Positions 10,218 through 20,979 of a stretch of DNA of 64,000 nt are shown one piece after another. The position numbers were made by a program, and so were the translations under genes. The stretch comes from Geothrix sp. (GTDB lineage Bacteria; Acidobacteriota; Holophagae; Holophagales; Holophagaceae), in assembly GCA_030824075.1 (NCBI GenBank), contig JAVBYJ010000081.1:62001-126000 (forward strand), read 5' to 3'. The notes under the pieces were generated by a model. It searched no databases. It was given only the letters and a program-made list of their open reading frames with translations, and had not been told where the DNA came from. Numbering within the stretch: position 1 is the first letter of the stretch; the number at the start of each line of letters is the position of its first letter.

Positions 10218-11809
10218 ACGAGTCGCGCCGCCCACCCGGCCTGCTGCGCTCGGCCGCGGTGGTGTCCTTCATGACGCTGCTGAGCCGTCTCACTGGGGTG
10301 GCCCAGACTTTCTTCCTCAGCCATGTGCTGGGCGCCGGCGCGGCGGCGGACGCGTACGCCTTGGCCTTCCGGCTGCCCAACCTGCTGCGCCGTTTCACCG
10401 CCGAAGGCACCATGACCGCCGCCTTCCTGCCGACCTTGGCCGAGGCCGAAGCCGCCGAGGGCGAGGCCGCCGTGAAGGCCGTGGCCGCCCGTTTCCTGGG
10501 CACCCTGCTGGCCCTCCTGCTGCTAGGCGTGGCCGTGGTGCTGCTACTCATGGGTCCCCTGGCGAGCCTGCTCACGCTGTGGCGACCCGAAGCCCAGGGG
10601 GAACTCACCGCGAAGCTGGGCCGCATCATGTTCCCCTACCTGGCCCTGGTGAGCCTCACCGCAGGTTTCACGGGCCTGCTCAACCTCCGCCACCGCTTCG
10701 CCCTGGCGGCTTCCGTCTCCGTGTTCTGGAACCTGGCCTTCATCGCCTTCGGGTGGACCACGCTGCGCCTGCTGGCGCTCAAGGGTACCGTTCCGTTGGA
10801 AACGGTGGCGGTCGTGTGTGCCTGTGCCGTGCTGGCAGGGGGCGTGCTCCAGCTGCTGGTGGTGCTTCCCGCCGTTCGAAACGAAGGCTTCGGCCTCGCC
10901 TTCGGCCTGCATCTACGGGATCCCTGGGTCCGGAAGACCCTCCAACGCATGGGGCCAGGCCTGCTGGCGGCGGGCATCTACCCCATCAACGCCCTCATCA
11001 GCAGCATGCTGGCTTCGAGCCTGCCCAACGGTGCCCAGATCGTCCTTCTCAACAGCGGCATGATGGCGGAAATGGTGATGGGCCTCTTCGCCATGAGCCT
11101 CGCCACCGCCGGACTGCCCACTCTTTCCCGGCAGGCGGGCGCCCAGGACTGGCCCGGGATGAACCGCAGCCTCATGCAATCCATCTCAGCCTCGGCCCTG
11201 CTGGTGCTGCCGGCCTCCGTGGGCCTCGCCGTACTGGCGCGGCCCATCTGCGCCCTGCTCTTCCGCACCGGGGCCTATGATCCCGCCGCCGCGGACTGGA
11301 CCGCCCTCACGCTGGTCTTCCAATCCGTGGGCCTGGTCTTCGTGGCGGCCCAGCGCCTAGGCAACCAGGCCCTCTATGCCCTCAAGGATTACCGCGGCCC
11401 CGCGGCCCTGGCGGGCGGCACCTTGCTGCTGAACGTGGCCCTCAGCCTCGCCCTGCTCAAGCCCCTCGGCACCGGCGGCCTGGCCCTGGCCAACGGCCTT
11501 GCCAGCCTCGCGGGCCTGGTGGGTGTGCTGCTGCGCCTCCGACCCCGCCTGCCCGGCCTGGACCTCGGGCCCCTCCTGAACGCCACCGCCCGCGCCCTCG
11601 CCGCCTGCATCCTCATGGGCCTGCTGGCCTGGGGGGGCTCACGGTACCTCACGCTGGACGCACCACACACCTTCACCCGCATGGCCCTGGCCCTGCGCCT
11701 CTTGCCCCTGGTGGCCCTGAGCGCCGCGGTTTACGGCGTGGCCGCGGCCGGGTTCGGGCATCCCGAAGCGCGGGAACTGGCGAGGAAGATCCGGCGGAAG
11801 CTGGGCTGA
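10214..11809 (+). CDS. murJ: lipid II flippase MurJ
   Basis: Inner-membrane MOP-superfamily protein that flips the peptidoglycan precursor lipid II to the periplasmic side. The 531 residues contain about 14 hydrophobic segments. The start is highly typical (S-F-M-T-L-L-S-R-L-T-G), followed by D-A-Y-A-L-A-F-R-L-P-N-L-L-R-R and the E-G-T-M-T-A-A-F-L-P block. The ATG at 10214 overlaps the stop of the metal transporter by four bases; upstream in-frame sequence belongs to that gene. It converges with fadD. Confidence 0.95.
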   Translation: MNESRRPPGLLRSAAVVSFMTLLSRLTGVAQTFFLSHVLGAGAAADAYALAFRLPNLLRRFTAEGTMTAAFLPTLAEAEAAEGEAAVKAVAARFLGTLLALLLLGVAVVLLLMGPLASLLTLWRPEAQGELTAKLGRIMFPYLALVSLTAGFTGLLNLRHRFALAASVSVFWNLAFIAFGWTTLRLLALKGTVPLETVAVVCACAVLAGGVLQLLVVLPAVRNEGFGLAFGLHLRDPWVRKTLQRMGPGLLAAGIYPINALISSMLASSLPNGAQIVLLNSGMMAEMVMGLFAMSLATAGLPTLSRQAGAQDWPGMNRSLMQSISASALLVLPASVGLAVLARPICALLFRTGAYDPAAADWTALTLVFQSVGLVFVAAQRLGNQALYALKDYRGPAALAGGTLLLNVALSLALLKPLGTGGLALANGLASLAGLVGVLLRLRPRLPGLDLGPLLNATARALAACILMGLLAWGGSRYLTLDAPHTFTRMALALRLLPLVALSAAVYGVAAAGFGHPEARELARKIRRKLG

Positions 11810-11840
11810 AACGGAAGGCGTTCAGGCTGGCCGGTTGGTA

Positions 11841-13577
<1,737 letters not shown>

Positions 13578-13791
13578 TCGTCCGCCTTTACAGTTTGATC
13601 GCGCCACCGACCGATCGTCATTCACACCCATGACCCTGGGGCATTCAGCATTTTAGTCCCGTTGGTCCCTTAAACAAAAAGGTCGAATCATGCCGACTTG
13701 ATTCCCTTGAGCCCCCTTCGCCCTTCGCGAAGCCATCCGGACGCGACCTTTTCTGCGTGGCATGGCACAGTCGAAGGGGGGGACCTGTCCC

Positions 13792-14226
13792 ATGAAGGCC
13801 GTCATCCAACGTGTCAAAAGCGCCTCGGTACGGTGCGGAGAACTCGAAGCCGCCATCGGCCCCGGCCTGCTCGTGCTGGTGGGCCTTGAGCAGGAAGATA
13901 CGGAGGAGACCTGCGCCTGGGCCGCGTCCAAGATCGCCTCGCTGCGCATCTTCGAGGACGGGGCCGGAAAGATGAACCTCGGTCTGCAGGAGGCCGGTGG
14001 CGAAATTCTGGCCGTCAGCCAGTTCACTCTTGCCGGGAGCATCACCAAGGGCCGGCGTCCCTCCTTCGACCGCGCCATGAACCCCGAGGCGGCCCGCGTG
14101 CTCTTCCGGCGGTTCCTCGAGCTCTTGAAGGCCCAGTATCCCCGTGTGAAGGCCGGCTTCTTCCAGGAGCACATGGAAGTCGAGCTGATCAACGATGGGC
14201 CGGTGACGTTCCTCCTGGAACGCTGA
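13792..14226 (+). CDS. dtd: D-aminoacyl-tRNA deacylase
   Basis: Hydrolyses D-amino acids (and Gly-tRNA-Ala) from mischarged tRNAs, an RNA-based proofreading enzyme. The 144-residue length is exact for the family. Signature motifs are S-Q-F-T-L (76-80) with K-G-R-R-P-S-F, and the Gly-cisPro motif N-D-G-P-V-T (134-139). The ATG at 13792 follows an A-AGGGGGGGA ribosome site. An upstream ATG in frame (13762) would add ten residues that do not fit the conserved M-K-A-V-I-Q-R-V start. The 160-bp gap to the divergent fadD shows no other gene. Confidence 0.95.
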   Translation: MKAVIQRVKSASVRCGELEAAIGPGLLVLVGLEQEDTEETCAWAASKIASLRIFEDGAGKMNLGLQEAGGEILAVSQFTLAGSITKGRRPSFDRAMNPEAARVLFRRFLELLKAQYPRVKAGFFQEHMEVELINDGPVTFLLER

Positions 14227-14266
14227 AACGAGACGAAGGACGGACCCTTCGACGGAACGTGTTGCA

Positions 14267-14330
14267 GATCGACCCCCTGTGGAGACCGTTCGATGCAGGT
14301 CTGCAACATGGAGATGGACCGGGGTCGATC
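14267..14330. repeat. competing inverted repeats between dtd and the next gene
   Basis: A perfect 10-bp inverted repeat (GATCGACCCC at 14267-14276 and its complement at 14321-14330) overlaps a second 8-bp one (14261-14268 and 14300-14307, GTTGCAGA). The two stems share bases and so cannot form together. It could be attenuator-like or chance; no U-tract follows. Confidence 0.3.
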
Positions 14331-14420
14331 CACCGTCCTCGTTCCGGGAACCTGAGCCCCTAAACCGCTGGCACAGCCCTGGCATATCCCTCCCGTCCGA
14401 CCTTTCCTCCAGGAGACAAC

Positions 14421-14951
14421 ATGCGCATTCGACCCACGGCGCTCAGCGCCCTTGTCCTCGGCCTGCCCCTTTCTGCGGGCCACTTCGATGTCCAGGCCCA
14501 ACTGACCCTGAACCAGCCCACCCAGGATCTGAAGACGGCGATGGATGGAAAACAGGGTTTCGGCCTGGGCATCCATGGGCTGCACCGCAGGGGTTTGCAG
14601 CACACCAGCCGCACTCGTCTCGACTGGAACGTGTGGGGCCAGGGCCCTGCCGTGAACGGTGTTCGAACCCAGGTGAGCCACTACAACCTGGCTTTCGATC
14701 ATCTGTACCACTTCGACAACCGGGACCAGGGTCCCTACCTCCTTGGCGGCCTCGGTGCCGTGCGCTGGTTCACGGAACAGGAATCCGCCCTGGGTTCCGT
14801 CCGATCACACACCACCAAGCTGGGTGTCACCGCCGGGGGCGGCTGGCAATTCACGCGAAACCTCGGGGCCGAAGCGCGGGTGCTCGTGAGCAGCATCAAT
14901 CGGACCTACGACAGCACCCTGCTGCAGGGCGCAGTGGTGTTCCGGTTCTGA
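14421..14951 (+). CDS. small outer-membrane beta-barrel-like protein
   Basis: Predicted 176-residue secreted protein of unknown role. A Sec signal peptide covers about residues 1-26 (cleavage near V-Q-A). The rest has alternating polar/hydrophobic strands separated by short turns, such as Y-N-L-A-F-D-H-L-Y-H-F and P-Y-L-L-G-G-L-G-A, and ends in V-V-F-R-F. A terminal phenylalanine is typical of outer-membrane barrels recognised by BamA. Size fits an eight-stranded OmpA/OmpW-like barrel. AGGAGA lies just before the ATG. The compartment is inferred from sequence pattern, not a named family match. Confidence 0.7.
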   Translation: MRIRPTALSALVLGLPLSAGHFDVQAQLTLNQPTQDLKTAMDGKQGFGLGIHGLHRRGLQHTSRTRLDWNVWGQGPAVNGVRTQVSHYNLAFDHLYHFDNRDQGPYLLGGLGAVRWFTEQESALGSVRSHTTKLGVTAGGGWQFTRNLGAEARVLVSSINRTYDSTLLQGAVVFRF

Positions 14952-14999
14952 TCGAGCCCTTCCGGGAAGGCACCCAGGCAACTATCCACAGGGATGGCG

Positions 15000-15521
15000 T
15001 CAGACCTTCGGCGCTTCCAGTCCGAACTCCGCCCAGCCTTCCTTAGTCGGGCCGTAGGTGCTGGGCACGTGCAGGCCGGCCTGGCGCATGAGGACGGTCA
15101 TCTGGCCACGGTGGTGGGTCTGGTGGCTGACGAGAACATAAAGCGCGAAGGCCCCGGTCCAGGTTTCGCCGTAGAGGGTGAAGTTCCGACCCAACTCGGT
15201 GTTGCTCCAGGATCCGATGTGATCCAGCAGCGAATCGCTCACGGTGCGGTAGGTGTCTGCGATCTCGGCCAGGGTGGGTGGCGGCGGGGTGGCGATGAAG
15301 CCATCAGGACCCAGATCCACGGGCCCCTTCACCTTGAGACCCAGGTTCTGGGGCAGTTCCAACACCGTTTCCACCAGGTGCCAGGCCATGCGCCGCAGGT
15401 CGCGGTGCTGGGCGTCCACGGCCTGGTGGGCCGCCGCATCGGGAATGGCCGCGAAGACCGCCAGGGTCTTGTCGGCCTCCTGCTGCCAGATGCTCTTGAA
15501 ATCGTCCACGCGACGGAACAT
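15000..15521 (-). CDS. DinB-family protein
   Basis: A 173-residue four-helix-bundle protein. The probable metal triad is His48 (M-A-W-H-L-V-E), His133 and His137 (V-S-H-Q-T-H-H-R-G-Q), all at DinB-family positions. Members include damage-inducible proteins and thiol-dependent transferases, but the substrate is unknown here. The ATG at 15521 has CTGGAGG upstream. The same reading frame continues open far upstream opposite the Ig-like gene, which is a high-GC artefact. It is separated from the following lipoprotein gene by 47 bp and may be co-transcribed with it. Confidence 0.85.
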   Translation of the reverse strand: MFRRVDDFKSIWQQEADKTLAVFAAIPDAAAHQAVDAQHRDLRRMAWHLVETVLELPQNLGLKVKGPVDLGPDGFIATPPPPTLAEIADTYRTVSDSLLDHIGSWSNTELGRNFTLYGETWTGAFALYVLVSHQTHHRGQMTVLMRQAGLHVPSTYGPTKEGWAEFGLEAPKV

Positions 15522-15568
15522 GCCTGCCTCCAGGAAGGGGTGGCTCAGCTGCTGGAACGCCTCGCCGA

Positions 15569-16120
15569 TCAGATGGCCGGGGCCACGGTCACGATGGCGA
15601 TGCCGGACAGGGTGGGATCGGCCACGCTGGTGGCGATCACGCGATAGGCTCCACTTGCGGCCGGGGCCGTGTAGACGCCCGCGGCGGTGATGGTGCCGCC
15701 AGCGGCACCCTCCTGGATGGACCAGGTCACATTGGTGTCCCCGGTGGCGGCGACCACGGCCGTGAAGGTCTGGGTGGCGCCCGGCTCGATGCTGGCTTCG
15801 TTGGGCGTGACGACCACGGGGGCCACGACGGTCACGGTGGCGGTGGCGGTCTTCGCCGGATCGGCCTGGCTGACGGCGGTCACATAGCAGGTGCCCGCCA
15901 GTTCCGGCGCCGTGAACAGACCTGTGGTGGTCACGGTGCCACCGGTCGTGGTCCAGGTCACGGCCTTGTTCCCGGCATTCTCCACGCTGGCGGAAAACTG
16001 GAACTGGCCATTGGCGTTCACCGCCGCCTCTCGGGGCGCGATGGAGATGCTGATCTCGCTGATGCCGCATCCGAGCAGGACCATCGCCAGGATCACAGGG
16101 ATGGAGTTCAGGGCACGCAT
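15569..16120 (-). CDS. Ig-like (BIG2-type) lipoprotein
   Basis: A 183-residue predicted lipoprotein. The lipobox L-L-G-C (residues 15-18) follows a short hydrophobic signal. Two tandem Ig-like repeats of about 80 residues follow. Each has the pattern V-T-W-(T/S)-x, a G-x-(T/V)-(T/Y)-T-x-x-G-x-(F/Y)-T-A-P turn and a V-x-A-x-S-x-A-D-P strand, typical of bacterial surface Ig domains. The protein is probably anchored in the outer membrane with a binding or scaffold role. Two domains alone is short for this group. Upstream GGAGGAACC gives a good ribosome site. Confidence 0.8.
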   Translation of the reverse strand: MRALNSIPVILAMVLLGCGISEISISIAPREAAVNANGQFQFSASVENAGNKAVTWTTTGGTVTTTGLFTAPELAGTCYVTAVSQADPAKTATATVTVVAPVVVTPNEASIEPGATQTFTAVVAATGDTNVTWSIQEGAAGGTITAAGVYTAPAASGAYRVIATSVADPTLSGIAIVTVAPAI

Positions 16121-16199
16121 GGTTCCTCCAGGACAGGATAAGGGCGGGATGGGGCCATTATGCGCCAGGACGGTGGCATCCGGAGGTCCCTTTTCCGCG

Positions 16200-16254
16200 T
16201 CAGACCGGGCTGACGGCCCGGCGCTTGATGGGCCAGAGGTCCCGCCGGCGGGCC
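16200..16254 (-). repeat. diverged copy of the 3' end of the acyl-CoA carboxylase beta gene
   Basis: These 55 bases match 19401-19455, the end of the carboxylase gene, at 51 positions and in the same orientation. Read on the minus strand they still encode A-R-R-R-D-L-W-P-I-K-R-R-A-V-S-P-V and a TGA stop. The four differences give two silent and two conservative changes (I for V, S for T). A stop codon lies three codons further upstream, so only this tail survives. The two copies flank the GGDEF-EAL gene as direct repeats. Confidence 0.8.
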
Positions 16255-16413
16255 AGGTACCAGAGTCAACAGTACCGCCCCCATGCCGAAAAGGGGGAGA
16301 CCCCCGAAGGGATGCCCTACCGGCTCCCCCAGTCCATCCCGGTCCCTACCCTGAAAGCCGAGGGTATGGACATTCCTGGCCTCCGAATGTCCCGCCCTGA
16401 TCCCCCTGTGCAC

Positions 16414-19380
16414 ATGGAACAAGCGAATCCCAGAACCTCGATGCTCTACCGGCAAGGCCTTCTCGCCCTGGCCTACTTTGCGACGGGGTGGCTGGGCCTG
16501 AAGACGCCTTACGCGGGATCGCACATCACCCTCATCTGGCTTCCAACGGGCATCGCGGTGGCCGCGGTCCTCCGATGGGGCCGGGGGGTCTGGCCCGGCA
16601 TCGCCCTGGGGGCCTTTCTGGTCAACCTCGCCATCGGTTCGACCTGGTACCTCGCCGCTGCCATCGCGGTGGGCAACACCCTCGCACCGATCCTCAGCCT
16701 GATCTACCTCACCCGGGTCCAATTCGACAGCTCCTTCTCGAGGCAGAAGGATGTCGGTTCGTTCATCATCGGGGCCGCCCTAGGCATGACCGTGTCGGCC
16801 ACGTTCGGCATCGCGAGCCTCTCCCTGGCGGGATCGATGCCGCTGAAGGCCGCCGGGCCCGCCTGGCTCTCCTGGTGGATGGGAGACACGGTGGGGGTGT
16901 TCCTGGCCGCCCCGCTCCTCTTATCCCTCAGCCAGAAAAACCTCGATCGGCTGAGGCAAGTCCGGAGGGAATACGTCCTCTGGCTCCTGATCGCCTCCGT
17001 GGTCGTGTGGCTGGCCTTCATCCATCCTCCTTCGCAGGCAGGCCGATCCCTGCCCATCGCTCTGCTGACCCTTCCCTTGCTTACCTGGGCTGGCCTGCGC
17101 TTCGGGAGGACCGGTACGACCTTGGCCGGGCTGGGCTTCTCCCTCGCGGCAGCGTGGGCCGTTCTCATGGGTCATGGACTCTCCCGCTTCCTCAATCCCC
17201 AGCTCAGTCAATTGATCCTGTGGAGCTACATGACCGCCCTGGTCCTGACGGGTCTCCTGATCACGGCCCTGCAGGCCGAGCGGCTGAAGATGGAGGACCG
17301 CCTCCGCGACCGGGAGGCGAGGCTCCGGGGGCTGTACGAGATGTCACCGCTGGGCATCGCGCTGACGGATATGCAGGGTCACTTCCTGGAATTCAACAAC
17401 GCCTTCCTGGCCATGAGCGGCTACTCCGCGGAGGAGCTCACCCGCCTCGACTCCTGGACCTTGACCCCCGGACCCTACGAGGCCGGCGAAGCCCAGCAAT
17501 TGGAATCCCTGGAGCGCACCGGACGCTATGGTCCCTACGAAAAGGAATACGTGCGCAAGGATGGGCGCCTCGTTTCCATCCGGCTCAACGGCATGCTGAT
17601 GAAGCTGCCGGATGGTCAGTCTTCCATCTGGTCCATCGCCGAAGACATCACCACCCGCAAACGGATCGAGACAGATCTAAAGATCGCAGCGACCGCCTTT
17701 GATTCCAGGGAGGCCATGATCGTCACGGATGCCCATGAAACCATCCTTCGGGTGAACCAGGCCTTCACGGAAATCACCGGCTACACTGCGGAAGAGGCCG
17801 TGGGGAAGACACCGCGCCTGTTCAGATCGGGCCGCCACAGTCACGCCTTCTACCAGGAGATGTGGGACTCCATCCATCAGACGGGCGGATGGCAGGGCGA
17901 GGTGTGGGACCGGCGCAAAAACGGCACAGAGTATCCCAAGTGGCTCACCATCTCCGCCGTACGAGGGGACGATGGCGCCGTCACCCACTACATCGGCACC
18001 CACCTCGACATCACGGAGCGAAAAAGGGCCGAAGAGAAAATCCAGGAGTTGGCCTTTTTCGATCAATTGACGGGATTGCCCAACCGGACCCTCCTGATGG
18101 ACCGCCTGAAACAGGCCATGACAGCCTCCGCCCGGAATGAAGGCCACGGCGCCCTGCTGTTCATCGACCTCGACCACTTCAAGACGCTCAATGACACGCT
18201 GGGCCACGACAAGGGCGACCTGCTCTTGAAACAGGTCGCCCAGCGACTGACGGCCTGCATCCGGGAAGGCGACACCGTCGCGCGGCTGGGGGGTGACGAG
18301 TTCGTGGTGGTCCTGCCCGGCCTGAGCCCGACCCTGGGGGAAGCCGCCAGGGCGACGGAGCTGGTCGGGGAGAAGATCGTCGAAACGCTCAACACGGGTT
18401 ACCAACTGGACAGACTTCCCTATAAGAGTACGGCAAGCGTGGGAGCCACCCTGTTCATGGGCAAGGACACCACCATTGATGACCTCATGAAGCAGGCTGA
18501 CCTGGCCATGTACCGCGCGAAGGAATCCGGGCGTAACGCCTTGCGGTTCTTCGACCCCGACATGGAAAGCGCCGTGATCAACCGCGTCGCCCTGGAGAAG
18601 GGCCTGCGCGAAGCCATCGAACAGCAGCAGTTCTTCCTGCATTACCAGGCCCAGGTCCTGGAGAACGGGGAACTGACGGGCGCAGAGGTTCTGGTGCGGT
18701 GGCAGCACCCCGGCAAGGGAACCGTCTCTCCTGCCGAGTTCATCCCCCTGGCCGAGGAGACAGGCCTGATCCTGCCCTTGGGCCAATGGGTCATGCAGAC
18801 AGCCTGCGCTCAGTTGGCCCAGTGGGCAGAAGACCCCACGATGGCCCATCTGATGATCGCCGTGAATGTCAGCCCTCACCAATTCCGGCAGGCCGACTTC
18901 GTGGACCAGGTGATCGAGGTGATCGGACGCACCGGTGCGAACCCGGAGCGGCTGAAACTCGAGTTGACCGAGGGCCTGCTGGTCGAAAACCCCGAAGAGG
19001 TCGCCCAGAAGATGGCCGCCCTGAAGGCCAGGGGCGTCGGCTTTGCGCTGGATGATTTCGGAACGGGCTATTCCTCCCTGTCCTACTTGAAACGCATGCC
19101 GTTCGATCTGCTGAAGATCGACCAGTCCTTCGTCCGGGATGTGTTGAGCGACCCCAATGATGCCGCCATCGCCCGCACCATCGTGGCGCTCGCCGAGAGC
19201 CTCGGCTTGGGCGTCCTTGCCGAAGGCGTAGAGACGGCTGCGCAGAGAGACTTCCTGGCCCACATCGGATGTCATGCCTTCCAGGGCTATTTCTTCAGCC
19301 GACCGGTTCCGGTCGAGGCGTTCGAACTGCTCGTTCGGAAGGGTCGTGCCCGGCCCCAGGGCTGCGGCCAGGAAGCGTAG
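16414..19380 (+). CDS. MASE1-PAS-PAS-GGDEF-EAL c-di-GMP signalling protein
   Basis: About 988 residues from the ATG at 16414; ATGs at 16366 and 16387 are alternatives, and 16225 lies inside a repeat copy and is unlikely. Order: an N-terminal membrane sensor with about eight hydrophobic segments resembling MASE1 (residues 10-280), two PAS domains (about 300-410 and 420-540), GGDEF (intact G-G-D-E-F at 626-630) and EAL (E-V-L at 758-760 in place of E-A-L, with D-D-F-G-T-G-Y-S-S from 880). Both catalytic domains look competent for c-di-GMP synthesis and breakdown; which dominates is unknown. It is flanked by a 55-bp direct repeat, which may mean the gene arrived by recombination. Confidence 0.88.
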   Translation: MEQANPRTSMLYRQGLLALAYFATGWLGLKTPYAGSHITLIWLPTGIAVAAVLRWGRGVWPGIALGAFLVNLAIGSTWYLAAAIAVGNTLAPILSLIYLTRVQFDSSFSRQKDVGSFIIGAALGMTVSATFGIASLSLAGSMPLKAAGPAWLSWWMGDTVGVFLAAPLLLSLSQKNLDRLRQVRREYVLWLLIASVVVWLAFIHPPSQAGRSLPIALLTLPLLTWAGLRFGRTGTTLAGLGFSLAAAWAVLMGHGLSRFLNPQLSQLILWSYMTALVLTGLLITALQAERLKMEDRLRDREARLRGLYEMSPLGIALTDMQGHFLEFNNAFLAMSGYSAEELTRLDSWTLTPGPYEAGEAQQLESLERTGRYGPYEKEYVRKDGRLVSIRLNGMLMKLPDGQSSIWSIAEDITTRKRIETDLKIAATAFDSREAMIVTDAHETILRVNQAFTEITGYTAEEAVGKTPRLFRSGRHSHAFYQEMWDSIHQTGGWQGEVWDRRKNGTEYPKWLTISAVRGDDGAVTHYIGTHLDITERKRAEEKIQELAFFDQLTGLPNRTLLMDRLKQAMTASARNEGHGALLFIDLDHFKTLNDTLGHDKGDLLLKQVAQRLTACIREGDTVARLGGDEFVVVLPGLSPTLGEAARATELVGEKIVETLNTGYQLDRLPYKSTASVGATLFMGKDTTIDDLMKQADLAMYRAKESGRNALRFFDPDMESAVINRVALEKGLREAIEQQQFFLHYQAQVLENGELTGAEVLVRWQHPGKGTVSPAEFIPLAEETGLILPLGQWVMQTACAQLAQWAEDPTMAHLMIAVNVSPHQFRQADFVDQVIEVIGRTGANPERLKLELTEGLLVENPEEVAQKMAALKARGVGFALDDFGTGYSSLSYLKRMPFDLLKIDQSFVRDVLSDPNDAAIARTIVALAESLGLGVLAEGVETAAQRDFLAHIGCHAFQGYFFSRPVPVEAFELLVRKGRARPQGCGQEA

Positions 19381-19400
19381 CGCAAAGGTTCAGCGAAGGC

Positions 19401-20924
19401 TCAGACCGGGGTGACGGCCCGGCGCTTGACCGGCCAGAGGTCCCGGCGGCGGGCCCGGGCCAGCCGGGTGATGAGTTCATGACGGAGATCGGTGGGATCC
19501 ACGATGGCATCCACGTGCAGGTCGGCGCCCAGCTTCTTCAGGTTGATGTCCTCGTTGTATTCGTCACGCAGCTGCTGGATATAAGCGACGCGCTCTTCTT
19601 CCGGCTTCTCGGCGATCTTGTTGGCGAAGACGGCGTTCACGGCGGCTTCGGCACCCATGACGGCGATGCTGGCCGTGGGCAGCGCCAGGGTGGCGTCCGG
19701 ATCGAAACCCGGCCCGCTCATGGCATAGAGACCCGCACCGTAGGCCTTGCGCACCACCACGCAGATGCGCGGCGTGCTGCAGCTGGCCATGGCACTGATC
19801 ATCTTCGCGCCATGGCGGATGATGCCCTGCTTCTCCACGGCGCTGCCAATCATGAAGCCCGGAACGTCGCTCAGAAATACCAGCGGGATCCCGAAGGCGT
19901 CGCAGAGGGTGATGAAGCGCGTGGCCTTGTCAGCGCTGTCCACAAAGAGCACGCCGCCCTTCACCCGGGGCTGGTTGGCGAGGATGCCCACGGGTTTCCC
20001 GTCCAGCCGGGCCAGGCCCGTGATGATTTCTCCGGCGAAGAGTTTCTTCACCTCCAGGAAACTGCCTTCATCCACCAGGCCCTCGATGAAGTCCTTCATC
20101 TGGAAGGGGGCCATGATGTCCATCGGCACCAGGGTCGCCAGGTCCTTGGCCTTGGCGGTCACGGCCTTCGGCTCCGCACTGGGCAAGGCCGCTTCGCAAT
20201 GCTGGGGGAAGTAGCCGAGGTACTGGCGGCAGAGCTCGATGGCTTCGGGCTCGGTCTTGCAGAGGAAATCCCCACAGCCGCTCACGGAGCAGTGCATGCG
20301 CGCGCCGCCGAGGTCTTCGAGCGAGATCTTTTCGCCGATGACCATTTCCGCCATGCGGGGCGAGCCCAAGTACATGCTGGCGTTGCCTTCAACCATGATC
20401 ACCACGTCGCAGAAGGCAGGGATGTAGGCGCCACCCGCCGCCGAGGGCCCGAACAACAGGCAGACCTGGGGCACCAGGCCTGACAGCGCCACCTCCATGT
20501 GGAAGATGGTCCCGGCATGGCGTCGACCGGGGAACATGTCGAGCTGGTCGGTGATCCGGGCTCCGGCGCTGTCCACCAGATAGAGCATGGGGACCTTCAG
20601 GCGCATCGCCACTTCCTGGATGCGGATGATTTTCTCCACCGTGCGGGCGCCCCAGCTGCCGGCCTTGATGGTGCTGTCATTGGCCATCAGCGCCACCGGC
20701 CGTCCATCCACCGTGGCCGTGCCCGTGATGACCCCATCGGCCGGAAGGTCCTTGTGGAGGGCATTGGCGAAGAGGCCGTCCTCCACGAAGCTGCCCTCGT
20801 CCACCAGCAGGCGGATGCGCTCCCGGGCGAAGCGTTTGCCGGCTTCGGTGTTCTTCTCGTGGGCCTTGACAGCGCCGCCTTTCTTGATGCGATCAACTTC
20901 TGAATGGAACGACGCAAGCTGCAT
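19401..20924 (-). CDS. acyl-CoA carboxylase, carboxyltransferase (beta) subunit
   Basis: A 507-residue PccB/MccB-type carboxyltransferase that moves CO2 from biotin to an acyl-CoA (propionyl-, methylcrotonyl- or similar). Crotonase-fold oxyanion segments are visible: V-D-S-A-G-A-R, G-P-S-A-A-G-G-A-Y-I-P-A and, in the C half, S-D-V-P-G-F-M-I-G with R-K-A-Y-G-A-G-L-Y-A-M. The ATG at 20924 has TGAGG upstream. No biotin carboxylase or carrier is adjacent; accC and the mini carriers at 36 kb are candidates. The final 18 codons have a second copy at 16200-16254. The substrate is not determinable from sequence alone. Confidence 0.88.
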   Translation of the reverse strand: MQLASFHSEVDRIKKGGAVKAHEKNTEAGKRFARERIRLLVDEGSFVEDGLFANALHKDLPADGVITGTATVDGRPVALMANDSTIKAGSWGARTVEKIIRIQEVAMRLKVPMLYLVDSAGARITDQLDMFPGRRHAGTIFHMEVALSGLVPQVCLLFGPSAAGGAYIPAFCDVVIMVEGNASMYLGSPRMAEMVIGEKISLEDLGGARMHCSVSGCGDFLCKTEPEAIELCRQYLGYFPQHCEAALPSAEPKAVTAKAKDLATLVPMDIMAPFQMKDFIEGLVDEGSFLEVKKLFAGEIITGLARLDGKPVGILANQPRVKGGVLFVDSADKATRFITLCDAFGIPLVFLSDVPGFMIGSAVEKQGIIRHGAKMISAMASCSTPRICVVVRKAYGAGLYAMSGPGFDPDATLALPTASIAVMGAEAAVNAVFANKIAEKPEEERVAYIQQLRDEYNEDINLKKLGADLHVDAIVDPTDLRHELITRLARARRRDLWPVKRRAVTPV

Positions 20925-20979
20925 GAGAACCTCAGGATGGGTCCTCCAGCATAGCGGCCTGCCATGCGATGCTGGATGG

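Noticed and set aside
16225..16413. N-terminal extension of the GGDEF-EAL protein
   Set aside because: The extra 63 codons begin inside the carboxylase-end repeat and have no domain similarity.
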